64,000 bases of DNA from Candidatus Woesearchaeota archaeon (GTDB lineage: Archaea > Nanobdellota > Nanobdellia > Woesearchaeales > JABGUJ01). The DNA lies in assembly GCA_018646625.1 (NCBI GenBank), contig JABGUJ010000002.1:1-64000 (forward strand), written 5' to 3'. This document shows, one piece after another, positions 17,160-25,472 of the stretch. The translations under genes and the position numbers were made by a program. Numbering within the stretch: the stretch's first letter is position 1; each line of letters opens with the position of its first letter. Under the pieces are notes generated by a model. That model was not told the DNA's origin. It ran no database searches and was given only the letters and a program-made list of their open reading frames with translations.

Positions 17160-18384
17160 GAGGGGAATGATATTATTGTTACTTACAGTGGCGTTCGTGT
17201 TTACGCTAAGTTTTGCTTCTTTGGTGAATGCTGTCTTCTTGGATAAACACGGGGGAAACAAGCCTTCGGGTTGGGGTGTGATGGGTCATCCATCCTACAA
17301 TAGAATGTATGAGGGTGGAAATATTCTAGGATATAATTTTATTGGTGATATGCCTTGGACTGATGAGCCGGATGAATATGCTTATGACGTCATAATGGCA
17401 TTTACTACGCCGGATTGGTTGGGATTAGCTATTTGTGCTGCTTCAACTACTATGGACTTTGGTACTGCTGTTGCTGGTGGCGGCATTATGGGTAGAAATA
17501 GAGGCAGTTTCTATGTTAGTGCAAATGCTGAGATTGGAAAGCCCTTCTGGAACTTTGATAAGTGTGGTAATCCATTTAATAGTACTTACATGGAAGATGA
17601 GGGTCTTACTAATTGTAATGTGATGGAAATGGAATCGATGACCGATCCTACATCAGCTAATTTTCGTAATTGCTCTCCTTGTATGAGTGTGCCTTTGTAT
17701 GCTGAATGGAAAATAGGAATACCTGCAACTAGTAAAGGTCTTACAGGAGATCTAGAAGACCATTTATATTATTCAGTTTACTTCATTAATGATGATGAAA
17801 TAGGGATTGAACCTGGTGAGGGTGATTACGGAATGGGTGAAGAACTTGTGCTCTCAGAATATGGAGAATATGAAGAAGGTGGCTGGGGTTCTGGTTGGGG
17901 TGAACCTAGTGAGGACATTAGATCTTCTGAGATTGAAATTGAGAAACTTATTTTTGCTGAGAATCCTGAAGGTGTTAAGTATGCCTGTTCTTATTTGACT
18001 GGTGATGACAGAGGCAGCGGAGATTACGATGATATTTTGGATATCTGTAAAGTGTCTGCCGGCGGAAACTCTCACAAGTTTGCAACTGCTTATATTCCTG
18101 CAACTTCATTCTTAACTGAAGCTGTGGATTTCATCGTAGTTGAAGGCAAAATGTGGGATGAAGACGATCTAACTGAAGAATTCGCATATCCTTTTCCTGT
18201 AATAAGTTATAGACATGTTCCTTCAGAACAAGTACTTCAAGAGATGTGCGAGGGTAGTGATGATTTTCCGTGTAGTGAACTGGATTTTGATTATGACAGT
18301 AGTTCAACTAGTTCTTCTAGTTCTTCTTCTGGTGGTGCTGCACTCGGGAATTCAGGAAGTTTTGGAGCGAGTCATTCGGAGTGA
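17152..18384 (+). CDS. Secreted protein with Ser-rich tail, unknown
   Basis: A signal peptide (MVKRGMILLLLTVAFVFTLSFASLVNA) precedes an acidic, aromatic-rich extracellular domain with several Cys (NCSPCMSVPLY, ACSYLTGDDRG, MCEGSDDFPCSELDF). The C-terminus is a Ser/Gly linker (SSSTSSSSSSSGGAALG) with no anchor, perhaps a flexible attachment. I chose ATG 17152: AGGTGG lies 6 nt upstream and it overlaps the stop of the giant gene; GTG 17143 would add three residues. Part of the surface cluster 1 operon. No family recognised. Confidence 0.78.
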   Translation: MVKRGMILLLLTVAFVFTLSFASLVNAVFLDKHGGNKPSGWGVMGHPSYNRMYEGGNILGYNFIGDMPWTDEPDEYAYDVIMAFTTPDWLGLAICAASTTMDFGTAVAGGGIMGRNRGSFYVSANAEIGKPFWNFDKCGNPFNSTYMEDEGLTNCNVMEMESMTDPTSANFRNCSPCMSVPLYAEWKIGIPATSKGLTGDLEDHLYYSVYFINDDEIGIEPGEGDYGMGEELVLSEYGEYEEGGWGSGWGEPSEDIRSSEIEIEKLIFAENPEGVKYACSYLTGDDRGSGDYDDILDICKVSAGGNSHKFATAYIPATSFLTEAVDFIVVEGKMWDEDDLTEEFAYPFPVISYRHVPSEQVLQEMCEGSDDFPCSELDFDYDSSSTSSSSSSSGGAALGNSGSFGASHSE

Positions 18385-19169
18385 TGAAATTGAAGAAAGC
18401 ATCTTACTTTTCGAAATTAGTGAGCGATTTCGGTAAAAGTTTTTCTTTTAAATTGAATCACCTTTATATCTATCTATCCGATTTTGTTTTGTTTGCTGTT
18501 ATTATAATCTCTTATTTGATTTTTCAGAGTGTGTTGCATGTTAAATCAAAAGCGTTAGAGAGTTCACTTAAAATATCGCCTGAGGCGTTGATTGAGAGTA
18601 TAACTGCACTTGATCCTTTTTTTGATGTGGCGAAAAACTTTATCTTCTCCATAGTTGGGGGATTCATAGTTGTGTTAATAATTATTCTTGCAGTTTATGT
18701 ATTATCGAGAGGATTCATCTGGCATCTTTATTTCGATAGGAAATTAAGCACTAAATATTTCTTAAAGTTTCTTTTGATGAGTGTACTATGGTTTGTCATA
18801 GTTATCTTATTCATAACAGCACTAAAATTTATGTTTAGGGAAACACTTTTCTTTATCTCATTGTTTATATTGGTTCCATTCTACATATATTTTACAACAT
18901 ATCTACACATACTTTGGGATGAAAAGAATGCGTGGAAAACAATTAAGTTAGCTATAAAGACGGGGTTTAAACACTTAAAGTATCATATTGTTCCTGCGAT
19001 TTTGGCATTGATTATTCTAATCATTGTCTCGATAATACTAATAGGCCTTGAGATGTTCTTAGCAAGTGCATTTGACACTATAATGGCGCTTATCTTGATA
19101 CTCTATTTAGTGTGGTTGAGAAACTATATTTATCATGTTTATCTCTCCATATCTAAGCGTAAGCATTAA
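18384..19169 (+). CDS. Polytopic membrane protein (paralogue of 41356-42120)
   Basis: About 261 aa with six predicted membrane helices (e.g. DFVLFAVIIISYLIFQSVLH, FIVVLIIILAVYVLSRGFIW, LIILIIVSIILIGLEMFLA) and a short basic tail. It starts in a TGATG overlap with the previous gene, closing surface cluster 1. The same type of protein (SFKHLYVVLCDLS... here SFKLNHLYIYLSDF) opens surface cluster 2, so the two clusters share this component. It resembles no transporter family I know. A role in export or assembly of the large surface proteins is inference from context. Confidence 0.8.
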   Translation: MKLKKASYFSKLVSDFGKSFSFKLNHLYIYLSDFVLFAVIIISYLIFQSVLHVKSKALESSLKISPEALIESITALDPFFDVAKNFIFSIVGGFIVVLIIILAVYVLSRGFIWHLYFDRKLSTKYFLKFLLMSVLWFVIVILFITALKFMFRETLFFISLFILVPFYIYFTTYLHILWDEKNAWKTIKLAIKTGFKHLKYHIVPAILALIILIIVSIILIGLEMFLASAFDTIMALILILYLVWLRNYIYHVYLSISKRKH

Positions 19170-19173
19170 ATAA
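19166..19173 (+). promoter_or_regulatory. TATA box of aglB
   Basis: TTAAATAA, centred 25 nt before the aglB ATG, separates aglB from the surface cluster 1 operon. It overlaps the last codons and stop of the preceding gene. Confidence 0.5.
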
Positions 19174-19194
19174 GGGTTTTTCTTTGTTTTTGTT

Positions 19195-21171
19195 ATGAAG
19201 TTAAGAAAGATAGAAGTTATTTTGTTGATTATTCTCGTCTTATTTGCATTTGGAGTCAGATTAGTAACGCTACCTAAAGGAGATTTCCTGGGAGCAGATA
19301 ATTTCTATCATTATTCTATCTTAAAGCAATCTTATGAAAATAAAGAACTGTCTACTGATAATAATCTAGATGTGTGTTATGAGGGTGTTAAAGGTGGACA
19401 TCCTGTTGGATTTTATTTAATTCCTTATTGGTTATCCTATATTATGGGTCCTTTTAATGCATTAGCAATATCATCAGCGCTATACGCTGCCATCTCGATC
19501 TTACTCTGTTTTCTTCTGTTTAAACTATTGTTCAACTCACAAATTGCGTTCATTGCATCATTCCTAATTGCGGGAACAAATGCGCACTTAGCGCGTAGCG
19601 TTGCGTTGATATACAAAGGAGACAACTTGATCTCTATTTTTCTCTTCTTGGGCTTGATATTTGCTGTAAAGATGCTTGAAGAAGATAGACTGCGTCTTAA
19701 GTTATACTATGCATTAGGTGTTGGGTTTGCAACAGGGCTGGCGACGATGTTCTGGAATGGCTATTTACTTGTTCTTGCAATAGTTAATACTTCGATTATT
19801 CTCTATATTCTTTATGAGTATATTAAACAGAAGGAGGTTAGATTAAACTTAATTGCTGCCTCAGTTGCTTTGGCGGTACAATTTGTTCTAGTTGAAGCAT
19901 TAGGTCATATGTTTGTAACTATTTTTGCTGATTTCTATAAAGTAACTTATATTTTATATTTTATTCTACCTGCTTTTATTCTATTTGGAGTATTAGAGAT
20001 ATTTGGTAGACTAGGACAAAAAGATGTTAGATTAAGATATTTGCCGTTTGTATTGTTTGCTCTATTTGGATTAATTATTTTTGTTTGGAAGTTTGCAATG
20101 ATTCTAGAAATACTGACTGGTTTTGGTTACATTAAAGCTGACGATCCATTCTCGCAGAATATACAAGAATTAACTCCTTTAACTTGGAGCTATCTTTGGT
20201 TTCATGTTTGGTTTTTTATTCTAACTGCAATTGGCGGACTGTATTTTCTATTTAAGAATATGACTGCAAAAAGAGTCTTTGCGATTTTACTGGTTGTGGT
20301 GTTTGGTTATATGATGATTGTTTCCAAGCGATATGTCTTTTTAGCGTCTATCCCTATACAACTTTGTTCTGCATTATTCATCTATGCATTAATTAATAGT
20401 TTTAAGAAATATAAGAAGTGGCTATATGTTGTTCCTATTTTGTTGATTTTAGTTAATGCTGCTTATTCTGTTAATGCGGTTACTACTCACCTTAATCCTA
20501 GGGTGGATGATGATTTTAAGAATTCATTGTATTATTTACAAGATAATTCTGAAGATAAAAGTTGTGTTATTTCAACTTGGGAAAAAGGTGGGATGGTGCA
20601 AGCGTATTCTGGAAGACATTCTTATACCTCGTCTGTTGGTGGGCAACACATAGAAAGAATTAAAACAGTAAACGATTTCTTTCTAAATAACATTAATCAA
20701 TTCACACAGGAAAATCTATACGTTCTTGTACAAGAATCTGACTTGCTTCAAATCAAAAGCATGACTCCTTTGATTGAAACGGAGAACATTGGTGGTTCTA
20801 TTATTGCGGTAACTTCTTTGCAAGACAAAGGAGAATACGAGGAAATGATTCTACAATCTAATGTCGATGGCAAGAGATATATGATTAATCGTTACAAAGA
20901 TGGATCGAATGTTGAGTTCTATATTCTGAATGGTGCGGAGAGAACATCTATCAAGACTCTTATTGTCAAACAGACAGATAAGCCGACTGCAGTTGTTGAA
21001 AAATCAGAATATAATGATGATGGTTGTTTATTTATAGGGAACAAAATCTCTGCTTATTTTTCAAGAGCACTTTGTGACTCTAATCTTGTTAGGTTAATTG
21101 CGGATTTAGATGTTGAAGATTTAACTAAAACATATTCGGGTAGAGGAATTTCTATATACAAGTTTAATTAA
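19195..21171 (+). CDS. aglB: AglB/STT3-type oligosaccharyltransferase
   Basis: It transfers a lipid-linked glycan to Asn in N-x-S/T on the outer face of the membrane. The first ~425 of 658 aa contain a dozen or so membrane helices, followed by a soluble domain. The first acidic motif is FLGADNFYHYSIL (Asp35), the second region ARSVALIYKGDN, and an S-x4-E element (SQNIQE) lies near 320. The usual WWDYG is replaced by STWEKGGMVQAYSGR near 460, a notable divergence at the sequon-binding site. The length is that of short archaeal AglB. TTAAATAA 25 nt upstream implies a leaderless mRNA. Confidence 0.85.
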   Translation: MKLRKIEVILLIILVLFAFGVRLVTLPKGDFLGADNFYHYSILKQSYENKELSTDNNLDVCYEGVKGGHPVGFYLIPYWLSYIMGPFNALAISSALYAAISILLCFLLFKLLFNSQIAFIASFLIAGTNAHLARSVALIYKGDNLISIFLFLGLIFAVKMLEEDRLRLKLYYALGVGFATGLATMFWNGYLLVLAIVNTSIILYILYEYIKQKEVRLNLIAASVALAVQFVLVEALGHMFVTIFADFYKVTYILYFILPAFILFGVLEIFGRLGQKDVRLRYLPFVLFALFGLIIFVWKFAMILEILTGFGYIKADDPFSQNIQELTPLTWSYLWFHVWFFILTAIGGLYFLFKNMTAKRVFAILLVVVFGYMMIVSKRYVFLASIPIQLCSALFIYALINSFKKYKKWLYVVPILLILVNAAYSVNAVTTHLNPRVDDDFKNSLYYLQDNSEDKSCVISTWEKGGMVQAYSGRHSYTSSVGGQHIERIKTVNDFFLNNINQFTQENLYVLVQESDLLQIKSMTPLIETENIGGSIIAVTSLQDKGEYEEMILQSNVDGKRYMINRYKDGSNVEFYILNGAERTSIKTLIVKQTDKPTAVVEKSEYNDDGCLFIGNKISAYFSRALCDSNLVRLIADLDVEDLTKTYSGRGISIYKFN

Positions 21172-21188
21172 AAAAATAAGAATAAGAT

Positions 21189-21401
21189 TTACTCTGTTTT
21201 CTTGGTAACAAACTCAGTGTAATTGCATTTACCGCAAGTTACTCTGTTTTTATGCTGACCTAGAAAAACTCCTACACCGCATTTAGGACAGAACTTATGG
21301 TCTCTTTCTGCTTTATCACCTGAGACTTTATAGTGTTGCCATTTCTTTGATGTTAGCTTCGTCTTCTTCTCTTTCTTTCCTTTTGCTTCTTTCTTTGCCA
21401 T
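21189..21401 (-). CDS. rps27ae: Ribosomal protein eS31 (S27ae)
   Basis: The 70-aa protein has a Lys-rich N-terminal tail and the family zinc ribbon: FCPKCG then [10 protein letters not shown]. The motif [18 protein letters not shown] is typical of archaeal S27ae, which lacks the ubiquitin part found in eukaryotes. It is a small-subunit protein near the decoding head. Last gene of the conserved archaeal cluster PIN - Rpo7 - Spt4 - eS24 - eS31. Confidence 0.95.
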   Translation of the reverse strand: MAKKEAKGKKEKKTKLTSKKWQHYKVSGDKAERDHKFCPKCGVGVFLGQHKNRVTCGKCNYTEFVTKKTE

Positions 21402-21414
21402 TTTCTAGTGTGAT

Positions 21415-21852
21415 TTATTCAGCAGGTTTTTCTGCTTCTTTCTTTTTTTCTTCTTCAGCTGGTTTCTCTTCAGCAGGAGCTTCTTCTTTTTTCTCTTCCT
21501 CGGCAGGCTTTTCCTCTGCTGCAGGTGCTTCTTCGGCTGGTTTTTCTTTAGCAGGAGCTTCTTCTTTTTTCACTTCAGGTTCCTTATGTTTCTCAACCAG
21601 TTTCTTAAGCTCGAATTTTTCTAGTTCTTCTTTATTATCGTAAACGTGAGCAATAACTTTAACATCGCTTTTTCCATATTTAGGATAAATGTGTTTTAGA
21701 ATAACTAATTCAGGATCTTTATTAAGTTTCTTTGCTAATTGTTTTTTAAGATCTAATCTAGATGGTGTTGGACCTTCTGATTGAATCATAGCAGAGACTC
21801 TTTTTCTCGATAGTAACTGCATATCTTTTTCTTTTAAAATCTCTATATCCAT
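21415..21852 (-). CDS. rps24e: Ribosomal protein eS24 with an acidic/Lys-Pro-Ala-Glu tail
   Basis: Residues 1-~95 are a normal archaeal S24e (SRKRVSAMIQSEGPTPSRLDLKKQLAKKL cut short here; YGKSDVKVIAHVYDN). The remaining ~50 residues are repeats of EEAPAEEKPAEEEKK, a low-complexity extension seen on ribosomal proteins of several DPANN archaea. Gene order and strand match the conserved cluster. Confidence 0.95.
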   Translation of the reverse strand: MDIEILKEKDMQLLSRKRVSAMIQSEGPTPSRLDLKKQLAKKLNKDPELVILKHIYPKYGKSDVKVIAHVYDNKEELEKFELKKLVEKHKEPEVKKEEAPAKEKPAEEAPAAEEKPAEEEKKEEAPAEEKPAEEEKKKEAEKPAE

Positions 21853-21858
21853 TTTAAC

Positions 21859-22044
21859 TTACCTACACTTTATTGCATATTCGCCTTTAACTTCAATTCC
21901 GATCTTTTGTGCGACTTCTGATTTGTTTGCGTCACTTATATAGATTCTTCCTTGCCAGTTAGTCGAAAAATTAGATGTTTTATCGACCGGGCATTCGTCG
22001 CCTTCAATAAACATCTTGCATGATTTGCATACTTTCTTTTTCAT
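21859..22044 (-). CDS. spt4: Transcription elongation factor Spt4 (RNA polymerase subunit E'')
   Basis: The 61-aa protein has the family's zinc ribbon: VCKSCKMFIEGDECPVD, then NWQGRIYISD and a C-terminal Cys (YAIKCR). Spt4 pairs with Spt5 to keep RNA polymerase processive. Between rpo7 and eS24, as in most archaea. Confidence 0.95.
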   Translation of the reverse strand: MKKKVCKSCKMFIEGDECPVDKTSNFSTNWQGRIYISDANKSEVAQKIGIEVKGEYAIKCR

Positions 22045-22053
22045 TTTATCCTC

Positions 22054-22608
22054 TTACTTAGCTTTTTTAGGTTTGTTTTTATCTTCTTCCATCCATTCAA
22101 ACTTACCTAACCATGGTTGTCTCATAGTTAATCCGAGTTTAGGATTATTTACATCTTTAAAGCTAACTGCGATCATTCTTGCTCTACATCTATCTCCGCC
22201 TTTAAGAGATCTCTTGGATTCTTTTCCGTTAAGTACTCCGTCTTTACCGAAGCTTACGAAATCATCCATTGTTTGTGAAACGTGAATCATTCCCTCGATC
22301 GGGCCTATGTTAATGAATGCACCAAAATCAGTTATGTCTTTTATTCTACCAAGAACAACTTCTTGCATTTCTGGTTTGTATGTTACTAATTCAAATTCAG
22401 AACTATAAAATGATGCACCGTCGCCAGGTATCACAGTTCCATCTTCGATTTTTTTAACATCTGAAACATCAATTACGATGCCTATCTCTGGAGAGATGTA
22501 ACCATCGTACTTCTTCTTAATCATTTTTATGACCGCTTCTTTTGTGCTAACTCCGAATAACTCGGGTGACACTCTGATGTGGTCTTTTACAGTTGTTTTG
22601 TAAAACAT
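22054..22608 (-). CDS. rpo7: RNA polymerase subunit Rpo7 (E')
   Basis: The N-terminal RNP-like domain (MFYKTTVKDHIRVSPELFG) is followed by an S1 domain (VLGRIKDITDFGAFINIGPIEGMIHVSQ). It forms the stalk with Rpo4 and binds nascent RNA. I use ATG 22608, one nt after the stop of the PIN gene; the TTG at 22617 would add MCE and is not needed. The C-terminus has a Lys-rich tail. Confidence 0.96.
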   Translation of the reverse strand: MFYKTTVKDHIRVSPELFGVSTKEAVIKMIKKKYDGYISPEIGIVIDVSDVKKIEDGTVIPGDGASFYSSEFELVTYKPEMQEVVLGRIKDITDFGAFINIGPIEGMIHVSQTMDDFVSFGKDGVLNGKESKRSLKGGDRCRARMIAVSFKDVNNPKLGLTMRQPWLGKFEWMEEDKNKPKKAK

Positions 22609-22609
22609 T

Positions 22610-23002
22610 TCACACAAACCTCAGATATTTTTTTTGTCTAAGCGTTAAGACCTTAGCTTTCTTGGCTTTTACGCGCTCTTTGAGCCCTTTGTCTTGTGTA
22701 CAGACAACCCAATTTTCATCGACAAGCTCAACTATCTGATCATCAACGTATGAGTCCGATTCTGAACTTATGATATTTATTTGTTGCGCTTTTAATATGT
22801 CTAAAGCCAGCTTCGAAGCTCTTTTATCTGCTCCTTTGCCGCATTCTAAGATCTTATCTATCTCTTTTAAGCTATCCCTTAGTATATTGAGCTTACTTTT
22901 CGGTCCACAGTTCTCTCTGATCTCTGTATAGATATCTACGCCAAATTGGCCCGGTATGAGTAGAAAGTTCGTATCTAAGAGCACTTTTGCAGGTTGAGCC
23001 AT
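22610..23002 (-). CDS. PIN-domain endoribonuclease (FCF1/VapC9-like), likely rRNA processing
   Basis: The 130-aa protein has the PIN acidic residues: Asp10 in VLLDTNFLL, Glu47, Asp87/Asp88 in SYVDDQIVEL and Asp104 in VCTQDKGL. This PIN family is conserved next to rpo7/spt4 across archaea and is thought to act in rRNA or housekeeping RNA processing rather than as a toxin. No antitoxin-like gene is next to it. It is the first gene of the cluster, with TTTATAAA 26 nt before its ATG. Confidence 0.88.
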   Translation of the reverse strand: MAQPAKVLLDTNFLLIPGQFGVDIYTEIRENCGPKSKLNILRDSLKEIDKILECGKGADKRASKLALDILKAQQINIISSESDSYVDDQIVELVDENWVVCTQDKGLKERVKAKKAKVLTLRQKKYLRFV

Positions 23003-23011
23003 ATTTAAACG

Positions 23012-25027
23012 TCAGCTTTGTCTTTTTATAAAGCTTTGTGTCGCCTTGAATTGGGCAACTATGAATTTATCTGATTTGTAGAGCCATCTTCTTATCTTTT
23101 GCCAGAAGCTCAATTTATTCAACCAAGTGTTAAATGTAAGATCTTCCGTGTATTGGTTTCCTTTCTTGTCTTTAAACGATATACTTATTCTTCCAACATT
23201 GTCTCCATCCTTTAATCCCATTGAACTAAAGCTTAATGTGAATTTCTGATCGCCATCTAAGATAGGTGTGTGAAATTCTTCGAAGTCTCCATTTTGTTGA
23301 ATAATTAAGTTTACATCTTGAGGGTTGGAGGTTGAATGTTTCTCAACAATGAATGATACATCGTAGTATTGATTAAAGTCAACTTTTTTTGGTACTTTGA
23401 TTTCATTAACTATTATCTCTGGTTTGTCTGCGATGTAGGATTGAATGTAATCTTTTTTGTTGATTGATTCTCCTCTTAATGAGAACATTAGTTCTTGAAC
23501 GCCTAGTGTTGTTATTTGGTTTTTGAGTTTAATTGTTTTCTTTTCATTTTCGTTTATTGATGTTTTTGTACATTCGTTTTCAAAACAAACACTAACTGAT
23601 GCGTATCTCTTATTTTCTTTATTATTTATTGTACACTCTGCTTTTATTTCTTCATAATTATAATAGAATTCATCTTGAACTTCACACTTAAATTCAATAC
23701 TGTCTTCTTCAACTATGGATTCTTGAGTTGCGTGTGATTCGACGTATCTCTCTGTAAACAATCTATCGTCGAATGATGCGCTAAAGCTGACTTTCGATGT
23801 TCTGTTAAATTGATCATATATTGTTATAGGGAAATTATATATTTTTCTTCGATCTAGTGTGTCTGAGATTCTAACTTTCCAGAAAATATGTTTTGTTTCT
23901 TTTGGTTTTAGTAGAATATGTTTAGTGAAGTCATCAAAATATTCTAACAATGTGGTTTTTGCAATACTTATGGTTACAGGTGAGTAATAGTCTTCAGTGT
24001 TTGTTAATTCTATAACTGCTAAGTTGTATGATCCAAAACCTACTGCTTTTTCTAGAACTTTGGTCTTGATTGCTAGTGGATTCTTAACTTCGCCTTTTCT
24101 TTCGATGATTTTGGTTTGTATTGCGGGTTCAGTTACTTCTAGATTAACATTTTTACCTTGCCATTCAAATTCAGTTGTACTCTCGCTAGAGTCTACTCCT
24201 ATCTTGCATGTTATGTGTAGTGGATTAATCCAACCAAATTCTGCATAAGTGACATCAAATGGAATCCAACCATATCTTGGAAAGTACACTTCTGACCAGC
24301 CATGCAATCCCCAGCTATCGTCAAATAGTTGTGAGTTTGTGTATGATATTCCAGAAACGAATCTTGCGGGAATGCCTGATGCTCTGCAAAGTCCGATGAA
24401 TAAATTTGTTAGTTCATCGCACACTCCCCTTCTTGTATTGAGCACTACACTGGATCTTTCTGATGCTTCTAACGATAGTGTATCGAGGCTATAGTTTATG
24501 TTCTTGTTCACCCATTCTGCAAGTGTGAATAATACTTCGTATAAGTCATTTTTATCTCCTATTAGTTGATTAGCAGTTTTCTTCACGACTGGATGATCTG
24601 AGTCAATGTTTGTTGATGGTTCTAGATATTTGTGTGTATCTTCAGGTAGATCTGTTAATGGGTACTGAACTTTACTTGTAACTTTCTTTATTCTGTTTTT
24701 AGCTTCAATCACAGAAGTTAGAGAGTAACTCATTTGTTGATCTGGATTGTTCCATTGAAATATGTATGAGTCTCCAAAATTTACTCCTTGGGGATCTGCT
24801 TTTATTGATAATATTTCTTGTTGCCATGTATTTTTTGGTATGAAAGACAAATTTACAAAAACATTTTTCAGATAATAGTTGCTTGAAGATGGTTTGACTG
24901 TCATCTCTGAGCTAATGGAATTTTCAATCAGAAATGATTCTGTATTGTAAAGCCATGAACTATCTTGGGCAGCTATTGCTGGGAGAATTATAAAGATCAT
25001 TAGAATTAACAGCATTACCTTTTTCAT
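23012..25027 (-). CDS. Secreted transglutaminase-like protein
   Basis: A signal peptide (MKKVMLLILMIFIILPAIAAQ) leads a 671-aa protein with a transglutaminase core around residues 170-270: the nucleophile in NTRRGVCDELTNLFIGLCRA, then the His/Asp half in GLHGWSEVYFPRYGWIPFDVTYAE. The later ~400 residues look like beta-sandwich repeats. There is no clear C-terminal anchor. Probably acts on surface proteins as a peptidase or cross-linker. TATA (CTTTATAAATC) is ~25 nt upstream, so leaderless. Confidence 0.87.
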   Translation of the reverse strand: MKKVMLLILMIFIILPAIAAQDSSWLYNTESFLIENSISSEMTVKPSSSNYYLKNVFVNLSFIPKNTWQQEILSIKADPQGVNFGDSYIFQWNNPDQQMSYSLTSVIEAKNRIKKVTSKVQYPLTDLPEDTHKYLEPSTNIDSDHPVVKKTANQLIGDKNDLYEVLFTLAEWVNKNINYSLDTLSLEASERSSVVLNTRRGVCDELTNLFIGLCRASGIPARFVSGISYTNSQLFDDSWGLHGWSEVYFPRYGWIPFDVTYAEFGWINPLHITCKIGVDSSESTTEFEWQGKNVNLEVTEPAIQTKIIERKGEVKNPLAIKTKVLEKAVGFGSYNLAVIELTNTEDYYSPVTISIAKTTLLEYFDDFTKHILLKPKETKHIFWKVRISDTLDRRKIYNFPITIYDQFNRTSKVSFSASFDDRLFTERYVESHATQESIVEEDSIEFKCEVQDEFYYNYEEIKAECTINNKENKRYASVSVCFENECTKTSINENEKKTIKLKNQITTLGVQELMFSLRGESINKKDYIQSYIADKPEIIVNEIKVPKKVDFNQYYDVSFIVEKHSTSNPQDVNLIIQQNGDFEEFHTPILDGDQKFTLSFSSMGLKDGDNVGRISISFKDKKGNQYTEDLTFNTWLNKLSFWQKIRRWLYKSDKFIVAQFKATQSFIKRQS
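23025..23032 (-). promoter_or_regulatory. TATA box of the PIN-rpo7-spt4-eS24-eS31 operon
   Basis: TTTATAAA (minus), centred 26 nt before the PIN ATG. The operon is therefore probably leaderless. The box lies inside the last codons of the upstream secreted transglutaminase gene. Confidence 0.6.
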
Positions 25028-25104
25028 TGATTTGATATCTTGTTTATTGATTTATAAAGATTTACTTAGAAATACTTAAAAATAATCCTTTGATTCGTGT
25101 ATCC

Positions 25105-25254
25105 ATGACAACTTATAGGCTAAATAAAGACGTTTTGAGGAAGGCTAAAGAATTGGGGCATTGCCCTTGTGATTTGAAGAAGGTTTGTCCCTGTGACGAA
25201 TTTCTGAATGATGATAAGTGTCATTGTAAAGCTTATGAAGTTGTTGAAGAGTAA
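25105..25254 (+). CDS. 49-aa Cys-rich protein resembling the core of the ferredoxin-thioredoxin reductase catalytic subunit
   Basis: The frame from ATG 25105 to TAA 25254 is below the ORF track cut-off. It contains CPC-x5-CPC-x8-CHC: HCPCDLKKVCPCDEFL and KCHCKAY. The CPC-x8-CHC half has the spacing of the FTR beta subunit, which carries a 4Fe-4S cluster beside a redox disulphide; the first CPC is 11 residues closer than the usual CPC-x16-CPC. A TATA-like ACTTAAAAATA lies ~25 nt upstream, giving a leaderless mRNA. It could bind a small Fe-S cluster or zinc. Confidence 0.75.
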   Translation: MTTYRLNKDVLRKAKELGHCPCDLKKVCPCDEFLNDDKCHCKAYEVVEE

Positions 25255-25278
25255 TTCTGTTTATTGTATAAAAGAAAA

Positions 25279-25393
25279 CGCCGCGGACGAGATTTGAACT
25301 CGCGTGCCCCGAAGGACATCGGATCTTCACAGGCCACCTAAAAGGCAGTGCCAATAGCAATCCGACGCTATGGCCAGACTAAGCGACCGCGGC
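25279..25393 (-). tRNA. tRNA-Ser(GCU) with a 30-nt intron
   Basis: Class II tRNA with acceptor GCCGCGG/CCGCGGC and discriminator G, as is usual for Ser. Exon 1 is 25355-25393, intron 25325-25354, exon 2 25279-25324. Removing the intron gives anticodon stem TCGGA/TCCGA with loop TTGCTAA and anticodon GCT. The long variable arm is TGTCCTTCGGGGCA, and the T-arm is GAG-TTCAAAT-CTC. No encoded CCA. Confidence 0.92.
25325..25354 (-). other. Intron of tRNA-Ser
   Basis: 30 nt, TTGGCACTGCC...GGTGGCCTGTGAAG on the minus strand, at canonical site 37/38. Short self-pairing (GGCAC.. and GGTGGCC) may complete the splicing helix. Confidence 0.75.
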
Positions 25394-25442
25394 ATTGAGC
25401 TAGAAGTAAAATAGTTTATTTTTAAACGTTTCTATACCAATC

Positions 25443-25450
25443 TTTATATA
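25443..25450 (+). promoter_or_regulatory. TATA box of the GT4 gene
   Basis: TTTATATA, centred 26 nt before ATG 25473, implies a leaderless mRNA at the start of the glycan cluster. Confidence 0.55.
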
Positions 25451-25472
25451 TCCATTTTGTGGCTCAAATACT

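Noticed and set aside
22610-23002. PIN protein as a VapC toxin
   Set aside because: No antitoxin gene beside it; it is in the conserved rpo7-spt4 cluster, which suggests a housekeeping RNase.
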